DNA from: Antrodiella citrinella
Taxonomy: Eukaryota > Basidiomycota > Agaricomycetes > Polyporales > Steccherinaceae
Length of the DNA: 64,000 nucleotides
Reading direction: 5' to 3'
Assembly: GCA_004802725.1 (NCBI GenBank)
Contig: SGPM01000030.1
Span: forward strand, 1-64,000
A program made the translations under genes and the position numbers. Positions within the stretch are counted from its first letter, which is position 1. Each line of letters starts with the position of its first letter. Positions 1-11,355 of the stretch are shown one piece after another. The notes under the pieces were generated by a model. It searched no databases and had not been told where the DNA came from. It saw only the letters and a list, made by a program, of their open reading frames with translations.

Positions 1-378
1 ATAGCATTAAACCCAGAAGAGACCGAGTATATTGCCGATATCCAAGTAAAGTATCAAGTAACAGCGACTCGCATCCTGGTCGTCTCGGCCACTGCCGGAG
101 CTGCCGTGAGCTGCCGGGACATGCGGTCGCCAGAGTGTGCATTTGGGATGTTCGCTATGTAGTGCATATGCAATAGTAAGTATGCAGTCCGATGACATCT
201 GAGTGGAGGCACTGGAGAGTGAGTGTCATAGACATCGCATTCGCATTCTGAACAGACAGGCGGTTTGAAATTCGCTTTATCGACTCCTACAGCAGTTTCG
301 TACTAAAGTAAACTCAGAGAATTTGAAGTAATCTTTGGCAGCATGTAACACATCACCGACAGAATAGGTGACACAGGC
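1..378. other. Left-edge stretch, no supported gene
   Basis: This is the region downstream of the aldo-keto reductase. Short open frames exist on both strands but none shows family similarity or consistent splicing. It probably holds the 3' untranslated region of the reductase. Confidence 0.5.
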
Positions 379-1902
379 CTAATTGATGGGAGCAGGACGA
401 ATAGCCTGTTGGAGAGGCCACTTATCGAAATGACCAGCTGTCTTGACCAATATGTTGTAGTCACTGTCGATGGCGCTGCCCTGTAGGAGAATGAACATCC
501 GAGTCAATGACAAGTAGGAGTGGAATGAAAACCAGGACGCACAAAGAATGGACCGTATGGGAAGCCTGGGTCAAAAGGAAGAACACTCTCGATAAAGCGA
601 ATGTGCTCCGCGGTCAAGGCAATGTCCAAAGCCTCGAGGTTACTATAGAGGTGCTCGACCTTGTGCCCTCCGATGATAGGAAAGACGTAGGGAACCTTTT
701 GCATGACATACGCGATGGCAACTTCCAATGAAGATAATCATGAACCGTCATCTCGGACGTAAGAAAATCAGTGCCACTCACCTGCTGTAATCGACTTAGT
801 ACCGACTTCTTTTGCGACTTCTTCGAGAGCCTTGCACATCTTCCTCTCATCCTCATTGCGTTCCCATGAATCGGTCAAAAGCATGCGACCTATTCAGGAC
901 CGGATGGTCAGCCACACCTTCATCGAAAGTACGTCAACGAGAAAGACTCGCCTGCCTCCCCGGTACGTCGTCTACGCTCTTCTTCCTCGTCAGTGCGAAT
1001 CTTCCCGCCGTGTAGGACGTTCCATGGGGAAATTGCCATACCCTGTTGACGGGCCATAGGTATGATTTCGCGTTCGAAATCCCTCGACAGAACACTCCAT
1101 GCACCCTGATAGACGACGAAAGGAGTCTTGCCGGTGAGTCTGGCGTATGTATTAGCGGCAGACACAATCCAGGCCGGACTATCCGAGATGCCCTGCGAAG
1201 AGATCAGTTAGCCGACCCGATACAGTACGAGACTCGTCTAATTGACGGACCAGATAGAGCACCTTGCCCTGCGTGACGAGGTTGTGCAAGCCATTCATCA
1301 CCTCTTCGATGCCGGTAGCGTAGTCCCACCAGTGGACGTAAAGCAAGTCAATATAATGGGTACGGAGCTTCTTCAAAGACTCATCAACGGATGTATTCAT
1401 AGCTTTGACGTTATTGCCGGTGTACATGACCTTCTGACCGAATTCTGGCCCTTTCCCCATCTTGAAATTGGTTGTATACTATAACAAACACATCCTATCA
1501 AGCTCTCGAGATGTTACCATCCGATAAAGTACAGACCTTTGTCGCAACGAACATCTGTTGACGATTGTCGCGTTTCTCCATCCATTCGCCAATAAACGCT
1601 TCAGAGGTCTCGTCCTGACTATGAATGGGCATCGTCAGCGTATCATGCACGCGATCGATGGCAAAGACTACGCACTAGTTGTTCGAAGTGTCGATAAAGT
1701 TGCCTCCAGCGCCGTAATATGCGTCGAGTAATTCAAAGCTCTGTTCCTTTCCCATGGTATGCACGCCATGTTGCTGCCCTTTATCTCCGATGCTCATGCC
1801 CCCGAAAGCAATCGGAGAGAGGTGAACACCAGCGAGTGGGGCGAACTGGCGGTAGCGTCCAAGCTTCGTCTTCGGGTGAGGCGGTTGAGCCCAATCAGAC
1901 AT
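379..1902 (-). CDS. Aldo-keto reductase, aryl-alcohol dehydrogenase / norsolorinic-acid-reductase type
   Basis: Predicted cytosolic NADPH-dependent reductase of aldehydes or ketones, of the AKR9-like group that white-rot fungi use on aromatic aldehydes. The start MSDWAQPPHP is followed by LSPIAFGGMSIGD, the usual N-terminal strand of the barrel. The four catalytic residues can be placed: Asp in NFIDTSN, Tyr in YQDETSE, Lys in FVATK and His in LLYVHWWD. Later landmarks are SPWNVLHGGK and FPIIGGHKVEHL. The coding sequence lies in about seven exons. The last exon encodes SDYNILVKTAGHFDKWPLQ and ends in PAPIN at 379-381. One intron (890-951) is best read as GC-AG, which restores the family sequence TGEAG/RMLLTDSWER. 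Length and motif order match the family. The exact substrate cannot be read from sequence. Confidence 0.9.
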
Positions 1903-2990
1903 GGCTGTGAGGGGTGAGTTATCTGATGCTACTGCTCGACGAGGAGGGTTCTTTTATACGCTAGACTTGGTCCAGGCCGACAGACATCGTGAATCATTCA
2001 CCGATCGGCCATTGTCTGAGAAACGAATGTGATCACCAGCTGCGAGACTGTTCCGCAAGACTTATTGTTGTGAGTCAATTCGTACGAGCCTGAGAGTAAA
2101 CTTAATATATGAAATCTCATACCTTCTAGTAGAAAAGAAAAGGATGCGAGTCAGGCGAGTGATGTTGTCTAGACGGTATCCCGAATCGATGGATAAATGG
2201 CCCTTGAGATAAAGGATATACTAGTACTGTAGTCTGATGACCTTGGGTTCAAGGGGGGTGACCTGTGACACGCCTGGTTTGACCTAAGTTCAAGTTCAAG
2301 TTTAGAATATGAGTGAGGAACCGGCTGCCGTTCGTGGAGGAGAGGATCTCAGAGAGAAATATGTTGATGCGCCAGATACTGGATCAAGTTACCGTCAATT
2401 TTGCACCATTCCAAGGTAGGATCGACTGAAATTTGGGCATGTTAGCGCCCGTGACCTCTTGAAAACCCGCTAGTTCAAGGCCCTCTGAAACCCTGTGACA
2501 AGTCGCCTTAGTTCGTTCATCTGGAGGCCAGTGACGCGTGAGTTGAACTTAAGGTCATCAAACTAGAGTATTTGATGTCCAAATAGACAAACAAGGACGA
2601 ACCGATTCAACCCCGAATATCATGGCATCCGGCAGCTGTGGTGGCGGAAGAAAGGACGCGGCAGTCATATAAGGAGAATGCCTTCTATGGTGATCCTACA
2701 TGTCAGCAAAGACGCCTCCGTAGGTGGCCGTATCAACGTCCAAGCTCTAGTTAAGAACTGGGAATGCCGGGCAGCGATGCAATATGGAAATTTTATAGCC
2801 GCGTACCCCGTGTGGCCATGTTCCATCGTCACGCCGGCAGTAGAGCACAGGGAGGCCTACTTCTTGGGCGGCGTTGCGCAACTGGAGACGCTGACGCGAA
2901 GTGGATGAGCATCAGCACGTTCGTGGGATCCACGCGGGTAAGAAATAGTGCACAAGTTGGTGGTAAGGGGCAGACATTGTGACGAGCTAT
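1903..2990. other. Intergenic, promoter side of the reductase
   Basis: About 1.1 kb without a supported gene. A plus-strand open frame at 2678-2908 has no recognisable similarity and no splicing partner. The sequence may include older, more decayed parts of the metzincin relic that becomes recognisable from about 3000 onward. Confidence 0.45.
1951..1958 (-). promoter_or_regulatory. TATA-like box upstream of the aldo-keto reductase
   Basis: The minus strand reads TATAAAAG about 50 bases upstream of the start codon at 1902. Position and sequence fit a core promoter element. No transcript data support it. Confidence 0.45.
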
Positions 2991-2999
2991 AGCATCGTA

Positions 3000-3290
3000 T
3001 CCCCTACGCTGGCCAGCGTGGCCTGGGGAACATTAGCCATCCTCAGCCAGAATTTGGTCATCGACAAGTTTACGAGGTGCAATTTGCAAGCCACGTAACC
3101 GGCCTTGGAACCATCGGCGCCCATCGCTCGAGGTCGAATTCTCGCCTAAACCGAAACGGAAGTGATTCGAAGAATCGTCGAGGAGCTCGCTGGTCGTGTT
3201 TTTCTAGGTTGACATTTGCATGATGTCTCCGAGAGTCCGAGAATCTGTCGAATGGAGTGGGACCAGTCTGACACGATGTTATAGGGAGGA
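3000..3290 (-). pseudogene. Decayed copy of the last exon of the neighbouring metzincin gene
   Basis: By eye, this segment aligns over about 285 bases with the real gene's 3' end at about 3755-4020, in the same orientation. Shared blocks include TTGCATGATGT, AATCTGTCGAATGGA and TGGTCGTGT, with many substitutions and small indels between them. The relic carries an 8-base duplication (CCGAGAGTCCGAG in place of CCGAG). No open frame survives. I infer an ancient tandem duplication of the 3712-9490 gene, of which only the 3' end is still recognisable. Sequence between 3290 and 3711 does not obviously continue the similarity. Confidence 0.6.
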
Positions 3291-3711
3291 GACGCAGAAT
3301 ATACCTTGCTAGTGGGGGACCCGGACGTGAACCGTCAAGAAATCTTGATATTCGAGTGGAGTCGCCCAGTCGGCCTATACGTTATGTGACCCAAATAGCG
3401 TCAGACGAACGAAACATCTCAAAGCAGATGAGATCCAGTGAGTCGATGTCTCTACATATCGTCAGTGTCGTCGGAGTATACGTACTAGAAGTCCAAATGT
3501 CACGTCCCCGGTGCTGGTGTGACCTTGAACAGTGTGACGTGACATATCGCCGATTGCCAGTAGGTGCGCGTTGGTATCTCGACATAACAATTACAGAGAA
3601 CAAGAAACTTTGTATTGTGGCGCGAGCAAGATAGCTGACATAGAAACGAGGTATAAATATTATACACTCCAGCAAACAGTCGCGCACAGTGCCAACACGT
3701 TGAGACGGAAT
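3291..3711. other. Spacer between relic and metzincin gene
   Basis: Holds the 3' flank of the metzincin gene. Overlapping short open frames on both strands at 3356-3715 show no similarity to each other's neighbours or to any family I know, so no gene is called. Confidence 0.45.
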
Positions 3712-6700
3712 TCACTTCTTTGCAAGATCGTCGAGCTGCTTCTGCAGCGCCTCTTGGACGCTAGACAGAGTCTCCTGTGGGATGTTGGCCGCCTTCAACA
3801 TGTCATGGATCTGGTCCGCAAGGTAGTTGTGAGGCTGAGCCTGTAAGTCATGCATGGGACCTTTGTTCGAGTTCGAGGTCGCATTGTCGTCTGGAACGAA
3901 AAGGAAGTCGTCCGGAAGCTCGTCCGGGAGTTCCTTGGTCGTGTCGTTCTCAGTCAATTGCATGATGTATCCGAGAATCTGTCGAATGGATCGGGTTTGA
4001 TACGATGACATATGCAAGGAAAGATGGAACATGTACCTGGGGACCGGGAATGCGAATCACGCAACCATCAGCGCACTGCTGGAATGCATGAGAGTTCTCG
4101 CTCTGGCTGCTCGAACTGCTCGAGCTATATGAGAAGCAGAGAACTCCGCCTGCAGCAGCTGCATCCTCCCTCGTATTCTTCCGAGACGTACCATCTTGAG
4201 CGGTTGCGTTTCGTATCTTGATTGTGATATCCTAGGTACGTGATTCGATCAGTCATTCATCACGCCTTCACCGCATTCCAGCTCACCTTGCAAATGATGT
4301 ATCCCACTGGGAAGGCGGGCAGAAGGTGGTTGTTGATCACCGAGAATGTCTTGTCGCTGTTCGCCTTCAAGTCGGACATGGTCTTGATTGCGTCGGGCCA
4401 CTTTGACCACGTAATCCCTTCATCGATATGGTAGAACGAGGCAGACTGTTTGAAGAACTGCGGCCGGAACCAGCCTGCACGATCCACCGTGACCAAGGTC
4501 GCTCGGAAGCCAATGTGAACCTCGTTGTTGCTGGAACCGGATTCGGATTCGGAGCTAGCACCACTAAATGAGGAGCTATGACCGCCCGATGCTAACCAAA
4601 GGTTGCAGTGACTGCTCGAATTCTTCGCGGACGCCGAATCGCTCTGCTTGGTGTAGTCGCTAGACACCATATGGTGCATCTGGATCTCTTGCCACCGACT
4701 TCCGCCAGAGGACTCGGAAGATTCGGTGAAAAGAGGGACGCTGTCGAGGGAGGACAGCTTATCCTGGGAAGGAGCTGTTGGACGATGTCCAGCACGGTTC
4801 AGGGACGTGTAACGCGTGGTCAGTTCGTTGAGATTGCCGGTAAGTGAGGATATCTTCTGCTTGATCTGCTCCTGTTGCTGCTGAGTGTCCGTTGCGTCAG
4901 CGAGAGCCAAACGAGCAGATGCTTGAGAGAAGGCACGGGAGTTGTTGGTGAGCTTCTGCTGCGCAACGGAAGTTTCATCGAGATCGGCTTGGAGCTGGGT
5001 GAGAACGGCCTTAGGAAGAGTCAGCTTCTCCCCAACGTCGGACAACTGATTGGTATCGAGTTTGCCAGCCTTGTCATAACAAGTCTTCACCATCGCGAGG
5101 ACATTATGGGTATACTTCGTTGCGAGGGTCGCCTGAGCCTGGTCCAAGGCCATCTGGGCGCGAGTGACCTCATCACGGAGCTTGTCAATGGACCCCTTCG
5201 TCCCGAAACGCAATGCGGTGAGCTGGGAGTTAAGGACATCGAGCTGCTGAGCCATCGCCTGGATCTGCTGCTCGATCAGCACCGGGTCCGATGTCAAATC
5301 TTCCAACGTGAAAGAGGTCGACAAGCCCTCAAACCAATTGATCGGCGTCATCTGCACGGGATACACACGAAGACTGCCATCGACGGAGCTCATGGATGAC
5401 TCCCGCAGAGAGTCTTTCGCCTCCTGAAGTGTTTCGGCAGGAGACTTCACGTCGAGGTAGCTGACAAATTCGCGAACATTGTGAGAGTATCCGCGAACAA
5501 CGGCGTCGGTGTACTTGGCTGCCAGCTGAGCCTCGCGCGCCGCGGTAGTATGTACAAGCTCCCTAGTGAGATCGTTCAGAGCATCGTTCGATTCGGCAGA
5601 ACCCAGCTTCAACTTCAGTGCTTTGGAGAGCATCTGGTCTCGCTCTGCTTCCCAGGCATTCTTCGCTTCCAGATACTCCTGCATAAGCATGTTACTAAGT
5701 TCCATTCGGCTGACCGACTTCGACGACCCGGCGAGCTTGGACAAGGCGGCAAAGGCAGGCTTAGGACCAGCAGAGGACTTCTTTGGCTGTACGATAGCAC
5801 GAGCCGGAGACATTGAAGACGTCGCCAACTCGGCCTGTTGTGCGCTGATCAGATCCTGGACCCACCCCGTTGGCTGGACTTCTTCTGTCAACCAACCTCG
5901 AATCTTCACTTGGTGTTTAGTGAGGTTGTTGGTGCGGTACGTGGGAAGAAGGTTGTTGAGGACCTGATCGTACGCCTGCGACAATGAAGCCCCATTGGGA
6001 CCACTGACAACCTCGGCGACGTCGTAGATCTGATCGGTGAGACGAAACTCGCTCTCGTTCACGGCAAGTGGCTTGACGACCTGACCATAAACCCCAGCGG
6101 ATTGGGTGTCCCATGCGTATTGGGTCATCTGCAAGAAGCGGCCGGGAAATTGCAGAGTGAAGATTTGGCCACCACCGGGAGCGAAGAATTGATGGAGAGT
6201 CGTGATGATTTGGGACAAGAAACTTCCCTGGGAGAGAATAGGTTTGGGAGGAGTGACGATGTCTCGTTGGGGAGCGGAAAGATCGTGATTGGTGGGCAAA
6301 TGTATGTCGCGCTGGATGGGCCTTCCAAGAGCAAGTAATTCCTCCGCAATTCGACTTCGCATATACTTGATACCGGCAACACGGTCAGTCTCCGATCGCC
6401 CGTACACATCCAAGATAGCAAGTCTTCCAGACCCAGTAACCCCCAAGACATCAAGCGCCGCACCCAAGCGTTCCTTCGAATTGGGGTAGAGAGCCTGAGG
6501 AACTTAGGTTAGAGATAGCACGAACAGCACATCCAGTAGAAACGCTCACCTGCAGAAAAGCCTTATCCTTACGTGACAGTGTTATAGTCCGACGAGTCGC
6601 ACCACCTTTCTTGTATGTTCGCCTCGAGTACAGCATGATGGAAGACGAATCAAATCTTGTATACGCATCAGCAGTCGTATCAACTTCGTCTGTTGTTTCC

Positions 6701-9490
6701 GTGGCTGGCGAATTGTGCTCGTGCAGGAGACCAAGGAGATGTCCGACCTCATGGCGACATGTTGCAAAGTCTGAGTCCGTGCACTGGTTCATGTTGAGGT
6801 TGAGATACATTGTAGTGTCGCCGTTGCCGCCAAGGCCTGGGTTGTGCCATGGGGCGTTCCTGCATGCCTTTCCGACCGAGCACCACGACCTGGTCGGCGT
6901 CTCATCGTTGTCTGCGTCTTTGAACCAGATATGCACGTCCGCAGAGTTCGTACCAAGCTCCTTGAAGGTGATGTTCGCCACAGACTCGTATTCGCGGAAG
7001 ATAGTTTCGAGGCGCGAGATGCGAGACGCAAGCCTTTCGGGAGGAAAATGTCGCTCCTTCTGTTGATACCAGTACGTGATGACGTTATCCGGTTGCCACA
7101 GAGGGTCCCTCCCTTGGTGATCCATTGATGTAACTGCGTGAGCTGGTTCGTTGTGCTTGGTACTGTCAAGATATCTGACAACAGAGTCGCAGCAAGCTGC
7201 ACACCAGTCTTCCTGGTCCAACAGCGAATCAATGGCGCGAGAGGGTACTGCCGGGTGGGCTGAGCGGGTAGGGGAAGAATGATAATCGACAGCATGTTGT
7301 GCGGCATTCCAGTGAGAGAAGATACGGCGAACTGCACTTGCGTCCTGAGAGTGCGCAAGAATCTCGTGCTTAACTGCGACATCGACGGCAGCCACGTCCA
7401 GAGCATAAGAAAGTGACCACCTTGTGATAGCGTTTGGTGCGGATGAGCGAGGATAGTGGATGACCATGTAGGCTTTGTCCAATTCCGTGAGTGCAGTGTT
7501 CGGCGGGATTTCTATGTGTTCGTTGTTCATCTCCGCGGGCATGAAGTACCTGCAGGGGGACAACTTGAAGTTAGCAATGGTCTGGACATAGGGCGATGCG
7601 CAGTAGCATACATCATGATAGATTTCGTGTCCAGCTTGGAATAGTTGCTGATATCCCGGGAATCGTACGTATCAATGATTTGCTGTTTCACGAGGTCCCT
7701 CTTCCAGCCTTGCGTCCTCATGTAAAAGGCATACACAGCTAAGTAGCAGTATGAGATATACGGTTCGCTGCATGCAATAACTGACTCACCCTTTTCGTTC
7801 AGGGTGATTTCGCCACGGCGAGCGGGAGACTGATGCTCGTGCATCATACCAAGGACGTGTCCAAATTCATGAAGGATGGTACCCGACTCCTCGAGTTGCA
7901 GAGATGGACTGTTTGAGATCCAGCCGAGATTCATGGTGGGTTCCCCCGCGTCAACATCCAGACATTGAGTACCAACGTAAGACCACGACCCAATGGCTTT
8001 GTTGAAAGTGATGCGGACGTGTCCACCTGTAGATTTGTGCACGAACGTAATATTGGCATAGAGCGACCATTCCTCGATGACTTCGGTAACTTTCCGCTGC
8101 TGGTTATGCGTGCCTGAAAAAGCACCGGGGCCAAAGCTGTATGTGACGATCTGGTTCAAGATGTTAATGTAAACTTAGCTCGAGGCGAAGTCAAAGACGC
8201 ACAGTTCCATTATCCCATAACACACTGTGGCCCGCAAGGACAGCGTAGCAAGCATGATCGGGAGCTGGGCTCACAGGATGTGTTTTCTTCTCTAAGACTG
8301 CGCACGTCCTCTGAAACCATTCCGGATGATCTATCGGCGCCTGATCTGATACAGCGCCATCGGAAGGTCTGTAAAGTTGGTTGGCCAGCCACTCCGCATA
8401 CGCATGACGGACTCTGTCTAAGGACAGAGACAGGATGTGATCCCTCTCTTGGGGAAGCACTCCGGCGATATCCAAAGCTTGACTGAGGTCTTTTTGCGAA
8501 TTGGGATAGTGAATCGTAAGCCATGCGATATCCTGCTCTGAGAGTGCGCGGTTCAGCTTGGTTGCCTCGCCGGAAAAAGCAAGCTCCTTGTCGATTGGGA
8601 ACCTGCATGTGCATATTTAGCTACACGGACAGTCAATAGCGGGGAGTTCTTACACCATCACGGATTTACTATCACATTTCGCGAAGTTGGTCATATCGTT
8701 GGCGGAATTTTCCACATCGACGAAGTTGGTCTGAATGATATCCTCTGACCTGAGCTCGGCGTATCGTTTCATGGCCACTAAAAGACACAGAATTCAATGA
8801 GCGGAACTTCAGATGAAGACGGATATCACGGTATACCAGTCGGGTTGACTTTCACGGATTCAGGTTTCTCGTGTCCAAGACCCAGAACGTGACCAAAGTG
8901 GTGACGAATGGCCGCTTCCTCGCCTTCCTCGTAGTGTCTAGTGTCAGACACGCAAGCAAGCACCATAGTAGGCTTGTCTGCGTCGATGTTGAGGCTGCCC
9001 CTGCCGACTACAGTGTATCCTCCGGCTTGCGATACCGAGCCCTGTGGCGAGAACCGGATTCGGACGTCTGGTTTTTGGGTTATGTCGACTTTGAGAAATT
9101 TGATATTCGCAACATGTTGCCATTTCGTTTGTGCAATGGACCGGTCCACCTTGCGCTGATGTTCAACATGTGTTGACGGGTCGTCCATATACGCGTAAGT
9201 GATCGTCTAGAAGGAACAGGGTGAGTCACGAGTGTAACGCAGATAATGTTCAAACTTGCGTGTCCAATGTCCCACAAAAGACTCTGTGCGTCTAACAGGG
9301 TACGTTTGAGAGCAGACTGATCATGTCTATCTACCAAGCAGACCTGGGCCTTCTTCGGGAAGAAATCCACACAGCATGGTTGGTAGTACAGCTTGGAAGC
9401 ATCGATGGCGGCCGCGTGACCGGAGGCAGTAGCGGTCGAGTCTGTGGCTGAAGAAGGGGGATTCGACATCTTGTGCCAGACCGAGACCAT
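3712..9490 (-). CDS. Giant protein with three tandem metzincin metalloprotease domains and a long unassigned C-terminus
   Basis: One gene of roughly 1,700 residues; introns of about 50 nt join all domains in frame. There is no obvious signal peptide (start MVSVWHKMSNPPSS). Domain 1 (9.3-8.5 kb) opens with LLWDIGH/TITYAYMDD and has HHFGHVLGLGHE, so the zinc-ligand histidines remain but the catalytic Glu is His. Its Met-turn reads SVM. Domain 2 (8.2-7.5 kb) has HEFGHVLGMMHEHQSP and SIMM. Domain 3 (7.5-6.5 kb) has HEVGHLLGLLHEHNSP and SIMLYS. Each domain ends in a helix such as ALYPNSKERL or IHYPNSQKDL. The remaining 800 residues include long coiled-coil-like helices, a Ser-rich segment and the strand-like stretch LPAFPVGYIICKDITIKI. 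It ends ALQKQLDDLAKK. The metzincin assignment is firm. The role and location are unknown. Confidence 0.8.
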
Positions 9491-9519
9491 GAGGGACTAC
9501 TTAGCGATATCCCAAGTCG

Positions 9520-9527
9520 CTTTTATA
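9520..9527 (-). promoter_or_regulatory. TATA-like box of the metzincin gene
   Basis: The minus strand reads TATAAAAG, ending 30 bases before the proposed start codon at 9490. The spacing is close for an untranslated leader, so the second in-frame Met (MSNPPSS, seven codons later) could be the real start. Confidence 0.4.
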
Positions 9528-9639
9528 TGTACGCAGCGAGGATGAGCGTCCAGTTACAGTCAGGCTCTCTTGAGCGAAATAGCGTGTATAGAACATTGTA
9601 TGCGAGCTTGACAGTGTGGATAGAGGGCTGAAGATCGCG

Positions 9640-9735
9640 ACGAGCTGGGGCATAAAAGTGCGCCCAACGTCAACAGGTTGAGACTTTGCTGAACGCTTCC
9701 CAGCAAGATGGAGACCTTTTTGCTTTAGGCGACGG
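9640..9735. repeat. Direct repeat, copy 1
   Basis: Shares TTTGCTGAACGCTT and the following GCAAG-GAGACC pattern with copy 2 at about 9980-10075. The CGACGAGCTG side also matches loosely. A short part (CAACAGGTTGAGAC) resembles sequence at 3691-3705, just beyond the metzincin stop codon, so the repeat may derive from that gene's 3' flank. Confidence 0.4.
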
Positions 9736-9979
9736 AGGAGGCGAACACGAGTCAAGCGTATCTGTTTCATCTGAGCTCTGTATCTCAAACAGAATGAAGA
9801 ACGCGATACCTTTGCTTCCGCCATTGGCAAGAACCACAGTATTAACTGTCACTGGACGATATCCGTGAAGAGTGTCTTGGCAGCGCGACGGCGTTTGTCA
9901 CACTCCGGGCGACGATTGAGAACAAAAGCGTGCGTATTATATCGACGGTCTGAGAAGCGACGAGTAGTGTGAACATCGC

Positions 9980-10075
9980 ACGAGCTGTGGCGTCGAATGC
10001 GTGCGTCACTGACAAGTCGACAATTTGCTGAACGCTTCTCTGCAAGTTTGAGACCCTTTTATGGAAAACGAGACG
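9980..10075. repeat. Direct repeat, copy 2
   Basis: Diverged partner of copy 1. The core TTTGCTGAACGCTT starts at 10024, against 9685 in copy 1. Confidence 0.4.
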
Positions 10076-11355
10076 GTTCAGGACGTACAAGCATGTTTGC
10101 TGCTTCGACAGCCATGTGGCTACGAGATTCGCCACGTCAAAGGATGCGTTTCCTCGTCGTTGACACCGGAAGCAAGATGAATCGATGTTGAACGTTCAAC
10201 ATTCAGATGGTCGTTTTGCCGCAAATTGAAATGCGCTGCTGGCACCCCAGTGGCAGGAGATGCCACGAAGCTATTGCACAACACGCACAAACAACGCCTC
10301 GTAACTATGTACTTGTTTTATGTTCACTTTCACAGCCCTTTCATGATCAGCCGTGGTCCGTCAATCGTACGTTTGACACTCGAGGAGGGAGAACTGCTAG
10401 AATTGACATTCTGAAGGCTGCAAATATAATCATCGTTACCTTATTCAATGGATATGGGTTTACTAGTAGCCTATACGATCAGAAGAAGCGAGCTTCAAGT
10501 CATGTTACTCGTGTATTTGTGGCAACTTGAAGTCTATTGTCATTGAAGCTGCGATGTCCAGCGTCTGAATGCCTCCGCTGCAATCGCATTGCTCATGTAT
10601 CAGATACAAGTGAGCCAACGACGTCAATCTGGCTCGGATGTATGCATACCCCGCCTTCATGTGTGCGTACAACTTTCCCTTACCATCGTGCAAGCTAGAG
10701 ATTTGATACAAAAAACCATGCGGTCGCACACAAGTTTGAACATACTTTAGACGTAACGCAATCTGCACTCGTCGAGATCGAAAGCAGTATCAGAACGGTT
10801 GAAGTTCATCGTCTTCAAGTTAGAAGTGTAACATAAGAACCGTCCCATTGTACGCTCACTGAATATCTTGATGTCCGTGATTAGGAGGCCAGACAGATCA
10901 GAGTCCTGTACAGTTTCAACGTTCAACGAACGTCTGATCTTTATGTCATTTGAATTCCGAATCTCTGAACAGGATGAATATCCTGTGACTGCACCAGTAA
11001 ATCAGACGTTTCACTCATACGAGAAAGATGGTAGACAATGATGTTATTATGTACCAATACGGCACAGATGGATGTATACAGTATTCACGTAGAAGCTACA
11101 GATAGAGGGTATGAAATCAAGAAAGATGGAGACAGGACATCGGAGCAGAAGGATAATAGCTACAGTGGGGTGGTAATAACGGAGCGGAGACAAACTCAGA
11201 GATCAACAGTCGAACAATGAAAACAACAGGCATAGAGATATAAGAGATACAGCGTGGAGAAGGGTATGTAATGATAATGGCGTGTGGATAGAACCGCCAA
11301 GACGGCGGGCTAATGAATGAATGTGCAAACAAGCGAGAGTAGAAGGAATGTCTTT

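Larger units (their letters stand above)
9491..11355. other. Intergenic with a diverged direct repeat
   Basis: About 1.9 kb between the metzincin and HMG genes. Two segments (about 9640-9735 and 9980-10075) share TTTGCTGAACGCTT and flanking similarity about 339 bases apart. Open frames at 9501-9830, 9842-10135 and 10505-10768 lack family similarity and look incidental. The region near 11000-11355 is probably the 3' flank of the HMG gene. Confidence 0.45.

Noticed and set aside
2678..2982. Short plus-strand gene
   Set aside because: Two overlapping frames are open, neither resembles a known family, and the sequence abuts the decayed metzincin relic on the other strand.
9501..10135. Two minus-strand open frames upstream of the metzincin gene
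   Set aside because: They overlap the diverged repeat, have no domain similarity, and one covers the gene's own TATA-like box.
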